Assembly (NCBI RefSeq): GCF_023094165.1
Contig: NZ_JALMDK010000005.1
Coordinates: 620,001-684,000 of the forward strand
Length of the DNA stretch: 64,000 nucleotides
Source of the DNA: Crossiella sp. S99.2
GTDB taxonomy: Bacteria; Actinomycetota; Actinomycetes; Mycobacteriales; Pseudonocardiaceae
Direction: 5' to 3'
Shown here piece by piece: positions 45,088 through 54,907 of this stretch. Position 1 is the stretch's first letter; each line of letters opens with the position of its first letter. The notes below the pieces were generated by a model. The model searched no databases. It was not told the origin of the DNA and saw nothing but the letters and a program-made list of their open reading frames with translations. A program made the translations under genes and the position numbers.

Positions 45088-46506
45088 TCACCACGCCGTG
45101 AGGAGGTCTTCGGGGGTGAGGTGGGTGACGCCTTCGGCGGTGCAGCCGCTGCGGGCGACCGCGAACAGCGGGGTGTCCTCGTCCGCGCCGGGGAGCTGGG
45201 CGCGGTGGACGATCAGGCGGGCGAGGTCGCGGTGGTCAAAGGGTTTGTCCTCCCGCCACTTGATCGACCCGACGAGAGTGATCTTCTTGGCGATGGGGGA
45301 CCGGTCGGCGCCGATGAGGTCGATTTCCGGGTCGTTGGTACGGGTCCAGTAGCCGCCGATGGCGTTGGTGCCCTCGGGTAGCCGCACATCGATCAGGCGC
45401 CACAGGCTTTCGCGGAGCACCGGTTCGACGGCCCTGCCCCGCCAGGACGTCCAGCTGGCCCGGATGGTCTCCAGGACCCGGTCGCCGCGGCCGCGTTCGA
45501 CGGCCGGGATGCCGGGGCGGATGAAGGAAAGCCAGAACCGCAGGTAGGGGTCCTCGATCCGGTACCGGGTCTCGCGGCTGGGCCGGGTCGACAGCGGCAG
45601 GTCGGCGGCGACCAGGCGGCGGCCGGTGAGCAGGTCCAGGGAGCGAGTCACCGAACCGGGGTTGAGCCCGCCCGCGGCCCGGCCGATCAGCGTGAAGGTG
45701 CGCTCACCGTGGCCAATGGCGCCCAGGACGGTGCGGGCCTGCGTCTCGGTCGGGAACTCGGCGGCCAGCGTGCGCTCCCCGCTCACCAGCAGGGCCGAGG
45801 TCGGCCTGCGCAGCGCGAGGTCCAGGTAGCCCCAGAGGTCCGCGCCCCGCGGCCATTCCTCCAGGATCAGCGGGAGCCCGCCACTGACCAGGTAGGCGTC
45901 GAAGGCGTCAGCGGCAGGCAGCTCCAGCATGAGCGCGACGTCCGCCGGGGTCAGCGGTGGCACGACCAGCTCGGTGCCACGCTGGTAGAAGGGTCGTCCG
46001 TAGGTGTTGAGCTGCTCCATCATGGCGATGTCGGAGCCGATCAGCACCAGGAGGACCGGCAGCTTGGACAGCGTCCGGTCGAACGCCTTCTGCAGCGCGC
46101 CCTCGAAGGTCGGGTCCTCGCGCGCGAGGTAGGGCATCTCGTCCAGGACGACGATGCTGGGCGTGTCGGTGGGCAGCGCGGTGGCGAGCAGGCTCAGCGC
46201 GGCATCCCAGCTTCGCGGGGCTGCGAAGTCGGCGAAGCGGCCAGCCTCCGGGAGGCTGGAACGGGCTACCTCCGCGGTGAAGCCCGCCAGATCCTCTTCC
46301 CGGGAACCCCCGACCGTGGTGAAGAAGACGTGCGCGAGCCCGGAACGCTCCACGAACTCTTCGACCAGTCGGGACTTGCCCACTCGCCGGCGCCCCCGGA
46401 TCAATACCGCGCGCCCCGGTCGCCCGCTGCGCCCGCCAGTCCTGACCGGCTCCAGCAGGTCCGTCAGGAGGCCGAGTTCGCGACGTCGCCCGATGAACCC
46501 GTTCAC
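45088..46506 (-). CDS. AAA ATPase with DUF234-type C-terminus
   Basis: About 472 residues. Walker A in RGRRRVGKSRLVEE (about 37), Walker B in SIVVLDEMPYL, winged-helix region (about 280-330), and C-terminal YRIEDPYLRFWLSFI typical of DUF234 ATPases, an archaeal/bacterial group often found in mobile or defence-like contexts. GTG 46506 is chosen because GGAGGTGGG lies 5 bp before it. Its upstream region is unusually AT-rich for this genome and carries a palindrome, hinting at acquisition by transfer. Confidence 0.9.
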   Translation of the reverse strand: MNGFIGRRRELGLLTDLLEPVRTGGRSGRPGRAVLIRGRRRVGKSRLVEEFVERSGLAHVFFTTVGGSREEDLAGFTAEVARSSLPEAGRFADFAAPRSWDAALSLLATALPTDTPSIVVLDEMPYLAREDPTFEGALQKAFDRTLSKLPVLLVLIGSDIAMMEQLNTYGRPFYQRGTELVVPPLTPADVALMLELPAADAFDAYLVSGGLPLILEEWPRGADLWGYLDLALRRPTSALLVSGERTLAAEFPTETQARTVLGAIGHGERTFTLIGRAAGGLNPGSVTRSLDLLTGRRLVAADLPLSTRPSRETRYRIEDPYLRFWLSFIRPGIPAVERGRGDRVLETIRASWTSWRGRAVEPVLRESLWRLIDVRLPEGTNAIGGYWTRTNDPEIDLIGADRSPIAKKITLVGSIKWREDKPFDHRDLARLIVHRAQLPGADEDTPLFAVARSGCTAEGVTHLTPEDLLTAW

Positions 46507-46552
46507 GGCACCCACCTCCATAGGACAGTGTAAGAGACTTGCATCCAAGATA

Positions 46553-46568
46553 CTTTCATTAATGAAAG
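46553..46568. promoter_or_regulatory. AT-rich palindrome upstream of the DUF234 ATPase
   Basis: CTTTCATTAATGAAAG is a perfect 16-bp palindrome between divergent genes; ACTTGC (46537) and GCAAGT (46573) flank it. On the minus strand TTGCTA and TATCTT around it could be -35 and -10 of the ATPase promoter, in which case the palindrome lies in the spacer. Confidence 0.5.
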
Positions 46569-46621
46569 CATAGCAAGTGCACGCGGAAGATCGCCGTGCG
46601 AGCCAGAACTAGGCTGGCCAG

Positions 46622-47161
46622 GTGCCCGACTTCGACCGCACTGACGCCGTTGCCGACGCCCAGGGCGAGCAGGTGATCATCTGGCATGTGCAGACCGGCC
46701 TGGACGACGGGATGCCCCGGCTGACCGGCGCCTGGGTGGTCGACCGGGCCGAACCGGACAAGATCGCCGCGTTGCTGGAACGCCGCCGCTGCCTGATCAC
46801 CCTGGCGGCGGCGAAGGCGTTGGCGGACCTGGACATCAGCCCGGGTCAGCGGATCGACCCGGCCGCCACGATCGCCGGGATCGCGGCCGAACGCGACGCA
46901 CTGCAGGCGGTCTACGACGCATTGCCCGCCCCGCACACCTTCGTCGCGCCGATCTGGCCGGAGCTGCCCGAACCGCTGGATCCGGCCAACCCGCCCACCA
47001 GCACCGCGGTGCCGCCGACCCAGATCGCGCACGCGGTGGCCCGCTGGCTGGCCGGGGTCGCCGACACCTGGGAGAAGATCGAGCGCGAGCGGATCACCCG
47101 GAAGTGCCTGAGCGAATCGGACGGCCGGGACCGCCGCCTCACCCCGTTCGCGGTGCGGTAG
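46622..47161 (+). CDS. Hypothetical protein, 179 aa
   Basis: Not recognised. Begins VPDFDRTDAVADAQGEQVIIWHVQ; no signal peptide or membrane helix. Central helical region (KIAALLERRRCLITLAAAKALADLD) and a Pro-rich linker near residue 120. GTG start at 46622. Divergent from the ATPase and ending flush with the convergent TetR gene (no base between stops). Confidence 0.72.
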   Translation: MPDFDRTDAVADAQGEQVIIWHVQTGLDDGMPRLTGAWVVDRAEPDKIAALLERRRCLITLAAAKALADLDISPGQRIDPAATIAGIAAERDALQAVYDALPAPHTFVAPIWPELPEPLDPANPPTSTAVPPTQIAHAVARWLAGVADTWEKIERERITRKCLSESDGRDRRLTPFAVR

Positions 47162-47950
47162 CTACAAACCGGCCTGGATCCGCCGCGCCGCCACCCCGTC
47201 CAGCAGCACCGCCAGCCCGACCTCGAAGCTCTTGCGCGCCTCCCACTCCAGGTACGGCTGATCACCGTGGTCATCCGGCGGCGGCGTCTGGTCCAGCTTG
47301 CCCAGCAGTGGGAACCGCTCCCGGAAGTCCGGCGCCACCGTGCCCAGCTGCGCCGAGCGCGCGTACCACCAGTCGTCGTCGGACACCCCGGTCACTGCCA
47401 GGGACTGCCGCGACTCCGCACCAGGTTGCGCGGCCCCGCGCACGTACTGGGCCAGCGCGCCGGCCAGCCGTCGCACCGTCTCGGTGTCCAGCCCGGTGCC
47501 GAAGAGCAGGCGCAGCATCGTCTCCATCACGGTGAACTCGCCCGGTCCGAGCACCGGCCGCGCCTGGGACACCTGCAACACCCACGGATGCCGCAGGTAG
47601 AAGTCCCAGGTGTCCTCGGCCCAGGCGGTGATCGCTGCCCGCCAGCCCGCGGTCAGGTCGTATTCGGTCGGCAGTTCGGTGAGCACCCGGTCATACATCA
47701 GATCGAGCAGTTCGTTCTTGTTCGGCACGTAGGTGTAGAGCGCCATCGCGGTGCGTCCGAGTCGCTGGCCGACCGCGCGCATGGACAGTGCGGCCATGCC
47801 CTCCGCATCGGCCACCTCGATCGCCGCGGTGACCACGCCGGCCAGGTCCAGCCCCTGCTTCGGGCCGGGTTTGGGCAGGTCAGCCGATGTTCCCTGCCAG
47901 AGCAGCGCCATCGACCGGGCTGCGTCGCCCTGGGCCGCGTAGACCACCAA
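47162..47950 (-). CDS. TetR-family regulator of the UvrA-like resistance gene
   Basis: 262 residues. HTH region VVTAAIEVADAEGMAALSMRAVGQRLGRTAMALYTYVPNKNELLD, with a TetR_C-type ligand domain (C-terminal helices ending AARRIQAGL) as in tetracycline- and anthracycline-responsive regulators. TTG at 47950 is preferred because AAGGAG lies 7 bp before it; GTG 47947 is next. Divergent from the UvrA-like gene, with two candidate operators between, so it likely represses that gene until drug binds. Confidence 0.9.
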   Translation of the reverse strand: MVVYAAQGDAARSMALLWQGTSADLPKPGPKQGLDLAGVVTAAIEVADAEGMAALSMRAVGQRLGRTAMALYTYVPNKNELLDLMYDRVLTELPTEYDLTAGWRAAITAWAEDTWDFYLRHPWVLQVSQARPVLGPGEFTVMETMLRLLFGTGLDTETVRRLAGALAQYVRGAAQPGAESRQSLAVTGVSDDDWWYARSAQLGTVAPDFRERFPLLGKLDQTPPPDDHGDQPYLEWEARKSFEVGLAVLLDGVAARRIQAGL

Positions 47951-47960
47951 CTTGCAACTC

Positions 47961-48008
47961 CTTACGCCATAAAGTACCGTCTCCCGGCCAACACTTTACA
48001 GCCTAAAG
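47961..48008. promoter_or_regulatory. Two candidate TetR operators
   Basis: CTTACGCCATAAAG (47961-47974) and CTTTACAGCCTAAAG (47994-48008) share CTT.AC.GCC.TAAAG and lie between the divergent tetR and UvrA-like genes. Confidence 0.6.
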
Positions 48009-48023
48009 ATCGATGGGGGTCAA

Positions 48024-50306
48024 GTGGCACTGCCTTCGGATGGTCGTCGTCTCGCTGCCGACAGTCACGATGTGATCGAGGTCAGAGGTGCGCGGGAGAA
48101 CAACCTGGCCGATATCTCGGTCGACATTCCGAAGCGCCGGCTCACCGTCTTCACCGGGGTGTCCGGCTCTGGCAAGTCCTCCCTGGTCTTCGGCACCATC
48201 GCGGCCGAGTCCCAGCGGATGATCAACGAGACCTACAGCGCGTTCCTGCAGTCCTTCATGCCGACCCTGGGTCGTCCGGACGTCGACTCGCTGCGCAACC
48301 TGAGCGCGGCGATCGTGGTCGACCAGGAACGCATGGGCGCCAACGCCCGTTCCACCGTCGGCACCGCCACCGACGCGCACACCATGCTGCGCATCATGTT
48401 CAGCCGCCTGGGGCAGCCGCACGCGGGCACCTCCGGCGCGTTCAGCTTCAACCTGCCCGAGGGCATGTGCCCGGAGTGCGAGGGCCTGGGCCGGGCCACC
48501 GCGATCGACGTCGAGGCCCTGGTGGACAAGGAGAAGTCGCTCAACGAGGGCGCGATCACCGTGCCCCAGTTCGCGGTGGACTCCTGGTACTGGAAGCTGC
48601 TGGCGCTGTCCGGACTGGTCGACCCGGACGTCAAGCTCAAGGACTACACCGAGCAGCAGTGGCAGGACTTCCTGTACAAGCCGGCGACCAAGATGAAGAT
48701 CGCCGGGATGAACACCAGCTACGAGGGTCTCGTGGTCAAGGTGCAGCGGGTGTACCTGGCCAAGGACCGGGAGGCGATGCAGCCGCACATCCGGTCCTTT
48801 GTGGACCGTGCGGTCGCCTTCACCACCTGTCCCTCCTGCCAGGGCGCGCGGCTGAACCAGGCCGCGCTAGCCTCCCTGGTCAACGGCAGGAACATCGCCG
48901 AGTGCTCGGCCATGCAGATCACCGACCTGGCCGCGTTCCTGCGCGCCATCGAGGAACCCTCGGTGGCGCCGATGCTGGCCGGGCTGCTGGAGACCCTCGA
49001 CTCGATGATCGGCATCGGGCTGGGCTACCTGAGCCTGGACCGGGAGTCTGGCACCCTCTCCGGCGGTGAGGCGCAGCGGGTGAAGATGGTGCGGCACCTG
49101 GGATCCAGCCTCACCGACATCACCTACGTCTTCGATGAGCCCACCGTCGGCCTGCACCCGCACGACATCGCCCGGATGAACGAGCTGCTGTTGCTGTTGC
49201 GGGACAAGGGCAACACCGTGCTGGTGGTGGAGCACAAGCCCGAGGTCATCCAGATCGCCGACCACATCGTCGACCTCGGCCCGCGGGCCGGTTCCGGCGG
49301 CGGTCAGATCTGCTACACCGGCGACCTGGCCGGGCTGCGTGCCTCCGACACCCTCACCGGCAGGCACCTGGACCACCGCGCCCAGTTGCGGGACGTGGTC
49401 CGGGAACCCAGTGGGCAGCTCACCATCAGTGGCGCGAACCTGCACAACCTGCGCGATGTCACCGTGGACGTGCCACTGGGGGTGCTCACGGTGGTCACCG
49501 GGGTGGCGGGTTCCGGCAAGAGTTCGCTGATCCACGGTTCACTGTCTACAAGGGAAGGTGTCCGGATCGTCGACCAGGCCCCGATCCGCGGGTCCCGGCG
49601 CAGCAACCCGGCAACCTACACCGGCCTGCTGGACTCCATCCGGACCGCCTTCGCCAAGGCCAACGGGGTCAAGGCGGCCCTGTTCAGCGCCAACTCCGAG
49701 GGCGCCTGCCCGCACTGCAAGGGCCTTGGCCTGGTCTACACCGATCTGGCCATGATGGCCGGGGTAGCCTCGGTCTGCGAGCAGTGCGAGGGTCGCCGGT
49801 TCACCCCGGAGGTGCTCACCTACACCTTGCGCGGCAAGAACATCAGCGAGGTGCTGGCCATGCCGGTGACCGAGGCGCGGGACTTCTTCGCCACCGGCGC
49901 GGCGCACACCATCCTCAACCGCATGCACGAGGTCGGCCTGGGCTACCTCGGCCTCGGCCAGCCGCTGACCACGCTCTCCGGCGGTGAGCGGCAGCGGCTC
50001 AAACTGGCCATCCACATGGGCGAGGGCGCGGCCACCTACGTGCTCGATGAGCCCACCACCGGCCTGCACCTAGCCGATGTGGACAAGCTGCTCGGCCTGC
50101 TGGACCGGTTGGTGGACAACGGGAACACCGTGGTGGTGATCGAGCACCACCAGGCCGTGATGGCGCACGCGGACTGGATCATCGATCTGGGTCCGGGCGC
50201 CGGACACGACGGCGGACAGGTGGTCTTCACCGGCACTCCGGCCGAGCTGGTCAAGAACGCCGACACGCTGACCGCCCGGCACCTGCGCGAGTACGTGGGG
50301 GTCTGA
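48024..50306 (+). CDS. UvrA-like ABC protein, drug resistance (DrrC type)
   Basis: 760 residues, shorter than UvrA (about 950) and typical of the DrrC/UvrA-like antibiotic self-resistance proteins. Two ABC ATPase halves: Walker [14 protein letters not shown] (about 46) and [13 protein letters not shown] (about 498); signatures [10 protein letters not shown] and [10 protein letters not shown]; Walker [12 protein letters not shown] and [11 protein letters not shown]; zinc-type [23 protein letters not shown]. Such proteins remove intercalating drugs from DNA. GTG start at 48024. No anthracycline genes nearby, so resistance to an external drug is as likely as self-resistance. Followed 2 bp later by the siderophore/methyltransferase fusion. 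Confidence 0.93.
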   Translation: MALPSDGRRLAADSHDVIEVRGARENNLADISVDIPKRRLTVFTGVSGSGKSSLVFGTIAAESQRMINETYSAFLQSFMPTLGRPDVDSLRNLSAAIVVDQERMGANARSTVGTATDAHTMLRIMFSRLGQPHAGTSGAFSFNLPEGMCPECEGLGRATAIDVEALVDKEKSLNEGAITVPQFAVDSWYWKLLALSGLVDPDVKLKDYTEQQWQDFLYKPATKMKIAGMNTSYEGLVVKVQRVYLAKDREAMQPHIRSFVDRAVAFTTCPSCQGARLNQAALASLVNGRNIAECSAMQITDLAAFLRAIEEPSVAPMLAGLLETLDSMIGIGLGYLSLDRESGTLSGGEAQRVKMVRHLGSSLTDITYVFDEPTVGLHPHDIARMNELLLLLRDKGNTVLVVEHKPEVIQIADHIVDLGPRAGSGGGQICYTGDLAGLRASDTLTGRHLDHRAQLRDVVREPSGQLTISGANLHNLRDVTVDVPLGVLTVVTGVAGSGKSSLIHGSLSTREGVRIVDQAPIRGSRRSNPATYTGLLDSIRTAFAKANGVKAALFSANSEGACPHCKGLGLVYTDLAMMAGVASVCEQCEGRRFTPEVLTYTLRGKNISEVLAMPVTEARDFFATGAAHTILNRMHEVGLGYLGLGQPLTTLSGGERQRLKLAIHMGEGAATYVLDEPTTGLHLADVDKLLGLLDRLVDNGNTVVVIEHHQAVMAHADWIIDLGPGAGHDGGQVVFTGTPAELVKNADTLTARHLREYVGV

Positions 50307-50308
50307 GC

Positions 50309-51730
50309 ATGACCGAACCGCTCGTCGCGCACATGGAAGTTACCGCGGTACGGCGGCTCAGCCCGCACATGACCAGGGTGAGCTTCACCGGCCCCGGTCT
50401 GGAGAACCTGGACAGGTGGCCGGATCAGCAACTGAAACTGTGCTTCCCGCGGCCCGGCCAGACCGAACCGGTGCTGCCCGAGCCGCAGTCCGACGGGGAC
50501 GCGATGCGCTGGTACCAGGCGTATCTGGCCATCCCGGCGGCCGAGCGGGCGGTCATGCGCAGTTACACCGTGCGGGCCTACCACCCGGACACCGCCACCA
50601 TCGATGTCGATTTTGTGTTGCACGGCAACGACAGTGGCCCGGCCACGGCCTGGGCGGCCGGGGCACGGGTCGGCGATGTGCTGGGCCGGTACGGGCCGGA
50701 CGCGCAGTACACCCGCCCGCTCGGTGAGTCCGAGTGGCTGCTCTTCGCCGGTGACCAGACCGCCCTGCCCGCCATCGCCACCCTGCTGGAATCCCTGCCC
50801 GCGGGGAAGAAGGCGTTGGTGTACCTGGAGGTTCCGGACGCCGCCGAGGAACAGCGACTCGACTCGGTGGCCGAGATCGAGGTGCGCTGGGTGCATCGCA
50901 CCGGACCGGAAGTGCTGCTGAACGCGGTGCGCGCCGCGGAGTTCCCACCCGGCAACGGGTTCGCCTGGCTGGCGGGAGAGGCGGGCGCGGTCCGCGCGTT
51001 GCGCCGCCACCTGGTGACCGAACGCGGGATGTCCAAGCGCGCCATCGAGTTCAGCGGTTACTGGCGGCGGCAGCTCACCCAGGACGACGCGCCGACCGAG
51101 GAGGACCTGGCCGAGATCCGGGAACGCCTCGACCCGAACGCCTTCGAGCAGTCCTACGCCGAGGGCGCCACGCCCTGGGTGATCGGCGAACCGCAGCCGG
51201 TGGTGCTCGAATTGGCCGCGCGCGGGGAGTTCCGGGGTGAGGTCCTGGACGCGGGGTGCGGGGATGGCTGGCACACCATCGAACTGACCCGGTCGGGGCA
51301 CAGCGTGCTCGGCGTGGACTACGCGCCGCGGGCGATCGCCGAGGCGCGGGCCAACGCGCTCCGGGCCCAGGTCCCGGCCCGGTTCGAGCTGGCCGACGCG
51401 CTGGACCTGGGTGAGCGACCGCGGTACGACACGGTGCTGGACAGCGCGTTGTTCCACGTCTTCGGCAATCGGGAACGGCCGGCCTACGTGCGGAGCCTGC
51501 ACCGGGTCTGCCGTCCGGGCGCGACGGTGCACCTGCTCGCGTTGTCGGACAAGGGTCCTGGCTACGGCCCGGAGATCAGCGACACGGTGATCCGGTCGGC
51601 CTTCGCCGAAGGCTGGGTGATCGAGGAACTCATCGACAGCCAGTACCGCGGCGTGGTCGGACTGAACGCGGACGGCGGTAAGCAGCTCGGCGATCTCCCG
51701 GCCTGGCTGGCCCGGATCCGCCGGGTGTGA
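50309..51730 (+). CDS. Siderophore-interacting flavoprotein fused to methyltransferase
   Basis: 473 residues. N-terminal siderophore-interacting protein (about 1-260): ferredoxin-reductase-type FAD domain (MRSYTVRAYHPDTATIDVDFV) and NAD-like domain ending SGYWRRQL, a ferric-siderophore reductase. C-terminal class I methyltransferase (about 295-473) with SAM loop VLDAGCGDGWHTIEL, then VLGVDYAPRAIAEAR and VLDSALFHVF. The linker TQDDAPTEEDLAEIRE joins them without a stop. Starts 2 bp after the UvrA-like stop, so it is co-transcribed with a resistance gene. The fusion is unusual; substrate of the methyltransferase unknown. Confidence 0.9.
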   Translation: MTEPLVAHMEVTAVRRLSPHMTRVSFTGPGLENLDRWPDQQLKLCFPRPGQTEPVLPEPQSDGDAMRWYQAYLAIPAAERAVMRSYTVRAYHPDTATIDVDFVLHGNDSGPATAWAAGARVGDVLGRYGPDAQYTRPLGESEWLLFAGDQTALPAIATLLESLPAGKKALVYLEVPDAAEEQRLDSVAEIEVRWVHRTGPEVLLNAVRAAEFPPGNGFAWLAGEAGAVRALRRHLVTERGMSKRAIEFSGYWRRQLTQDDAPTEEDLAEIRERLDPNAFEQSYAEGATPWVIGEPQPVVLELAARGEFRGEVLDAGCGDGWHTIELTRSGHSVLGVDYAPRAIAEARANALRAQVPARFELADALDLGERPRYDTVLDSALFHVFGNRERPAYVRSLHRVCRPGATVHLLALSDKGPGYGPEISDTVIRSAFAEGWVIEELIDSQYRGVVGLNADGGKQLGDLPAWLARIRRV

Positions 51731-51751
51731 CCAGGTGCCGCCGGGGCCGGA

Positions 51752-53683
51752 TCAGCCGGCCTCGGCGGTGCCCCACCACAGGTAGTCCCGCGCCCGGGTC
51801 GCCGCGACCAGCTGCTGCCGCCCGCGCAGCTCCCGCTGTTCCTCGTCCTCTTCCGGCCGCGCGCTGAACTCGACCACCAGCACCGCCTGGAAGTCCAGGC
51901 CCTTGGCCCGGTGCACCGTGCCCACCTTGACCCGATCGTCCTCCGCGCCCAGGTAATCGTCCATGCGCAGCAACGGAATCCCGGCCGAGCGCAGCAACGC
52001 GGTGCAGCGGTCCAGATCCTTGCGCTGGAACACGATCACCGCCGTCCGTCCATGGGGGACGGACGAACCCGCCAGCGCGGCCCGCAGTGCCGCACCCAAC
52101 TCCGCCTCCGGCCCGCGCCAGGACTCGATCTTCCCACCGGAGTTGGCCGACTCCACCTCACGCAACCCGACCCCGGCCGCCCCGTCCAGATCGTCCACCT
52201 GGTTGGTCGCGTCGAACCGCTGCGCGAATCCCAGCACCTTGGCCCGGTTCCGGTAGTTCACCCGCAGGATCTCCCCGCGCCCCTGCACCGGGATGCCCGC
52301 GTCGGAGAGCCGCCAGCCACCCGGGTACACCTGCTGCTGCCCGTCGCCGACCAGCAGCAACCGGTTCGGCCCGTCCCCGGCCAGCTCCCGCAACAGCCGC
52401 AGCCCCATCAGCGTGATGTCCTGCACCTCGTCCACCACCACCGCCGCGTACGGCCGCTGCGGTGGTTCCCGGCGCAGTTCGGCCAAGGCCAGCGCGATCA
52501 GGTCATTGTGGTCGTGCAGCCCGCGCTCGGCCAGATTGCGCTGGTAGCTCTGGAACAACGCCCACACCAGTTCCCGTTGCGCGCCGTCCAGCCGGCGCAC
52601 CCGGCCCCGCCGCGGCGTCCGCTGGTACTCGGCCAGGCTGCTCACACCCCGGCCCTTGATCACCCGGTCGATTTCGGTCCGCCAGTAGCCGACGTCCTCG
52701 ATGTCCTGCAACGTCAACCGGTGCGCCACCCAGGCCCGGCTGAACGCGGTCTCCGCCGAACTCGACCGCACCAGCACCTCATGCCCGCGCGCCCGCAGGA
52801 ACTCCCGCGCCCAGGCATGCAAGTTCGTGAACTCCACCCGCTCCACCAGCTCCGGCGCGAGCCGGGCGAAGGAAGCCTTGTGCACCAACGGAAGCGTCCG
52901 CACAAAGGTGGTGAACAACAGCGGCCCGGTGCTGCGCCGGGCCAGGAACCGCAACCGGTGCAACGCCACCACGGTCTTGCCGGTCCCGGCGGGCCCGCTG
53001 ATCCGGGCCGGGCCGCTGTAGTTCCGGACCGCCACCGCCTGCTGCTGCGGGTGCAGGAAGGTCAGCCAACTCTCGAACGGCCGCAGCTGCGCCGCCCCCA
53101 CCTGATCCTCGGTGACCTCCGCCAGCCCCAGCAACCCCTCACCGGCAGTGGCTTTCTCCGGCGCCGAAACCCGCAGATCCACATACTCCGGCAACCGCTC
53201 AACCAGTTGCCCCGCAACAGAATCAACCTGCGCGCGATCCAAATGCGCGGCGTCCCGCCGGAACAACTCCGGCACCTGCGCCTCGGTCAGCACCCAGCCC
53301 AGCCGCCGTTCCCGCGGCGGCCCCGCGTCGCCACCCAGCACCACCGCCAGGTGCACCGCGCTGCGCGCCAGCACCTGCCCCCGCGGCCCCGCGATCCCGG
53401 CACACCCCTGCTCGGCGTGCAGCACCGCCTGCCCCAACTCCGTGTCTGCCGGCACCCGCTCCCCGACGAGCACCGCGAACACCCCACGAGCCGCCACCAG
53501 GAATGCCACCGCCTGTCCCACAACAGGTTCCGGCCGCACCAGCAACCGGGCCCCGCTCGCGGTCCTGGCCAGCAACGCGGTCAGCACCCGCCGGGTGACC
53601 GCGTCCAGCCCAGGAGCCCGCTCCGCCAGCAACACCCCAGCCCGGCGCGCCACCTCACGCTCCGCATGCGCACTCGTCCCCAC
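51752..53683 (-). CDS. Superfamily 1 (UvrD/Rep-like) DNA helicase
   Basis: 643 residues. The N-terminal 200 residues carry no motif seen; helicase motifs follow: Walker A GPAGTGKTVVALHRL (about 233), VVVDEVQDI, GDGQQQVYPG, VNYRN, GTVHRAKGLDFQAVLV, VAATRARDYLWW. The N-terminal region may be a degenerate nuclease-related domain of the kind fused to SF1 helicases. Likely DNA repair. GTG start. Confidence 0.87.
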   Translation of the reverse strand: MGTSAHAEREVARRAGVLLAERAPGLDAVTRRVLTALLARTASGARLLVRPEPVVGQAVAFLVAARGVFAVLVGERVPADTELGQAVLHAEQGCAGIAGPRGQVLARSAVHLAVVLGGDAGPPRERRLGWVLTEAQVPELFRRDAAHLDRAQVDSVAGQLVERLPEYVDLRVSAPEKATAGEGLLGLAEVTEDQVGAAQLRPFESWLTFLHPQQQAVAVRNYSGPARISGPAGTGKTVVALHRLRFLARRSTGPLLFTTFVRTLPLVHKASFARLAPELVERVEFTNLHAWAREFLRARGHEVLVRSSSAETAFSRAWVAHRLTLQDIEDVGYWRTEIDRVIKGRGVSSLAEYQRTPRRGRVRRLDGAQRELVWALFQSYQRNLAERGLHDHNDLIALALAELRREPPQRPYAAVVVDEVQDITLMGLRLLRELAGDGPNRLLLVGDGQQQVYPGGWRLSDAGIPVQGRGEILRVNYRNRAKVLGFAQRFDATNQVDDLDGAAGVGLREVESANSGGKIESWRGPEAELGAALRAALAGSSVPHGRTAVIVFQRKDLDRCTALLRSAGIPLLRMDDYLGAEDDRVKVGTVHRAKGLDFQAVLVVEFSARPEEDEEQRELRGRQQLVAATRARDYLWWGTAEAG

Positions 53684-53754
53684 CCGAAACCCCCTGGTTG
53701 GCCTGCCCCCAACCTAGGACCAGGAATGCCCGCGAACTCCCGCGAAACCGGGAT

Positions 53755-54216
53755 TCACCCGGATGCCCCCGCCACCGCCTCCTGCAACCCCTTGAGTGCC
53801 AACCGATCCGCCCGCTCGTTCTCCGGATGCCCCGCGTGCCCCTTCACCCAGAACCACTCCACCCGGTGCCGGGCCGCGGCCGCCCCCAGCCGCTGCCACA
53901 GATCCACGTTCTTCACCGGCTGCTTGTTCGACCCGATCCAGCCGTTCTTCTCCCACTTGGCCATCCACGAGGTGATGCCATTGCGCACATAGGTGCTGTC
54001 GGTGTGGATATGCACCACGGCCGGCCGGGTAAGCCCCTCCAGCGCACTGATCGGCGCCATCAACTCCATCCGGTTGTTCGTGGTAACCCCCGGCTCGCCC
54101 CCGCAGATCTCCTTCTCGTGGCGCCCATAACGCAACACCGCTCCCCACCCACCGGGCCCGGGATTGGGAATGCAGGCCCCATCGGTGTAAATCTCCACCA
54201 CGTTCTCGACGTCCAC
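53755..54216 (-). CDS. rnhA: Ribonuclease HI
   Basis: 153 residues, the E. coli RNase HI length. Active-site acids are visible: Asp in EIYTDGAC, Glu in NNRMELMA, Asp in IHTDSTYV, and Asp in NERADRLA; the basic handle K-W-E-K-N-G-W is present. Cuts RNA in RNA-DNA hybrids. GTG 54216 is chosen since it gives the canonical start just before [11 protein letters not shown]. Confidence 0.95.
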   Translation of the reverse strand: MDVENVVEIYTDGACIPNPGPGGWGAVLRYGRHEKEICGGEPGVTTNNRMELMAPISALEGLTRPAVVHIHTDSTYVRNGITSWMAKWEKNGWIGSNKQPVKNVDLWQRLGAAAARHRVEWFWVKGHAGHPENERADRLALKGLQEAVAGASG

Positions 54217-54238
54217 ACGCGGACGATACCCGCGCGGT

Positions 54239-54760
54239 TCACCGCCACTTCCACCGCGCACTCCCGGGAATGAACACCCCACACCCCGGACAAGCCACCT
54301 CCACCGCCCGCCCGGCCCCACAGACCACGCAGTCCCGCCCCCACACCGACCCATCCCGATACCCGTCGATCACCCGCGCCACCACCCGCGCCATCGACTC
54401 CACCGGCCGCAGATCAGGATCAGGGCAGTACACCTCCAACCGCCGGGTCATCCACTGATCACGCCTGGTCAGCGTCCGCCGCCCCAGTGCCTTCTCCGCC
54501 TGCCGCCGCGCCGCGAACTCCGCCACCACCGGCAGCCACACCCCCCGCGCCGCCCGCAGTTCCGCCACCGCCCGCCCCAGCGAATCGAGATCATCCTCCA
54601 ACCGCCGCGGAATCCGCGCCCAGGTGATCAGATGCCGCCAGGTCGCGTGATGCCCGTACACCGGGAACGCCTTGACGCAGTCCTGCAAAGCGAGCAACCG
54701 CTGCCGCACCGGCAACGCCGCGTCCTCGGCCTGACGCGACCGCTCGGGAAAACTGCTCAC
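54239..54760 (-). CDS. Hypothetical protein with C-terminal zinc ribbon
   Basis: About 173 residues. Helical N-terminal two-thirds, with [25 protein letters not shown] in the middle, and a C-terminal four-cysteine pattern CVVCGAG...[10 protein letters not shown] that looks like a zinc ribbon. Family not recognised. GTG 54760 is chosen; the frame stays open a little upstream without a good ribosome site. Same direction as RNase H, 22 bp before it, perhaps co-transcribed. Confidence 0.7.
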   Translation of the reverse strand: MSSFPERSRQAEDAALPVRQRLLALQDCVKAFPVYGHHATWRHLITWARIPRRLEDDLDSLGRAVAELRAARGVWLPVVAEFAARRQAEKALGRRTLTRRDQWMTRRLEVYCPDPDLRPVESMARVVARVIDGYRDGSVWGRDCVVCGAGRAVEVACPGCGVFIPGSARWKWR

Positions 54761-54907
54761 CGCCAGAAGATAGCCATCAGCGCTTGACCTCCGTAGCGAA
54801 ATTGACCCGCTGCTGGGCTCACTAGATCGGGTGGCTGTGGTAACGGACCGACCGCGGACGGCGACGAGAGCCACCGACGTGCAAACACCGGTGCCGAAGG
54901 GGTCAGA

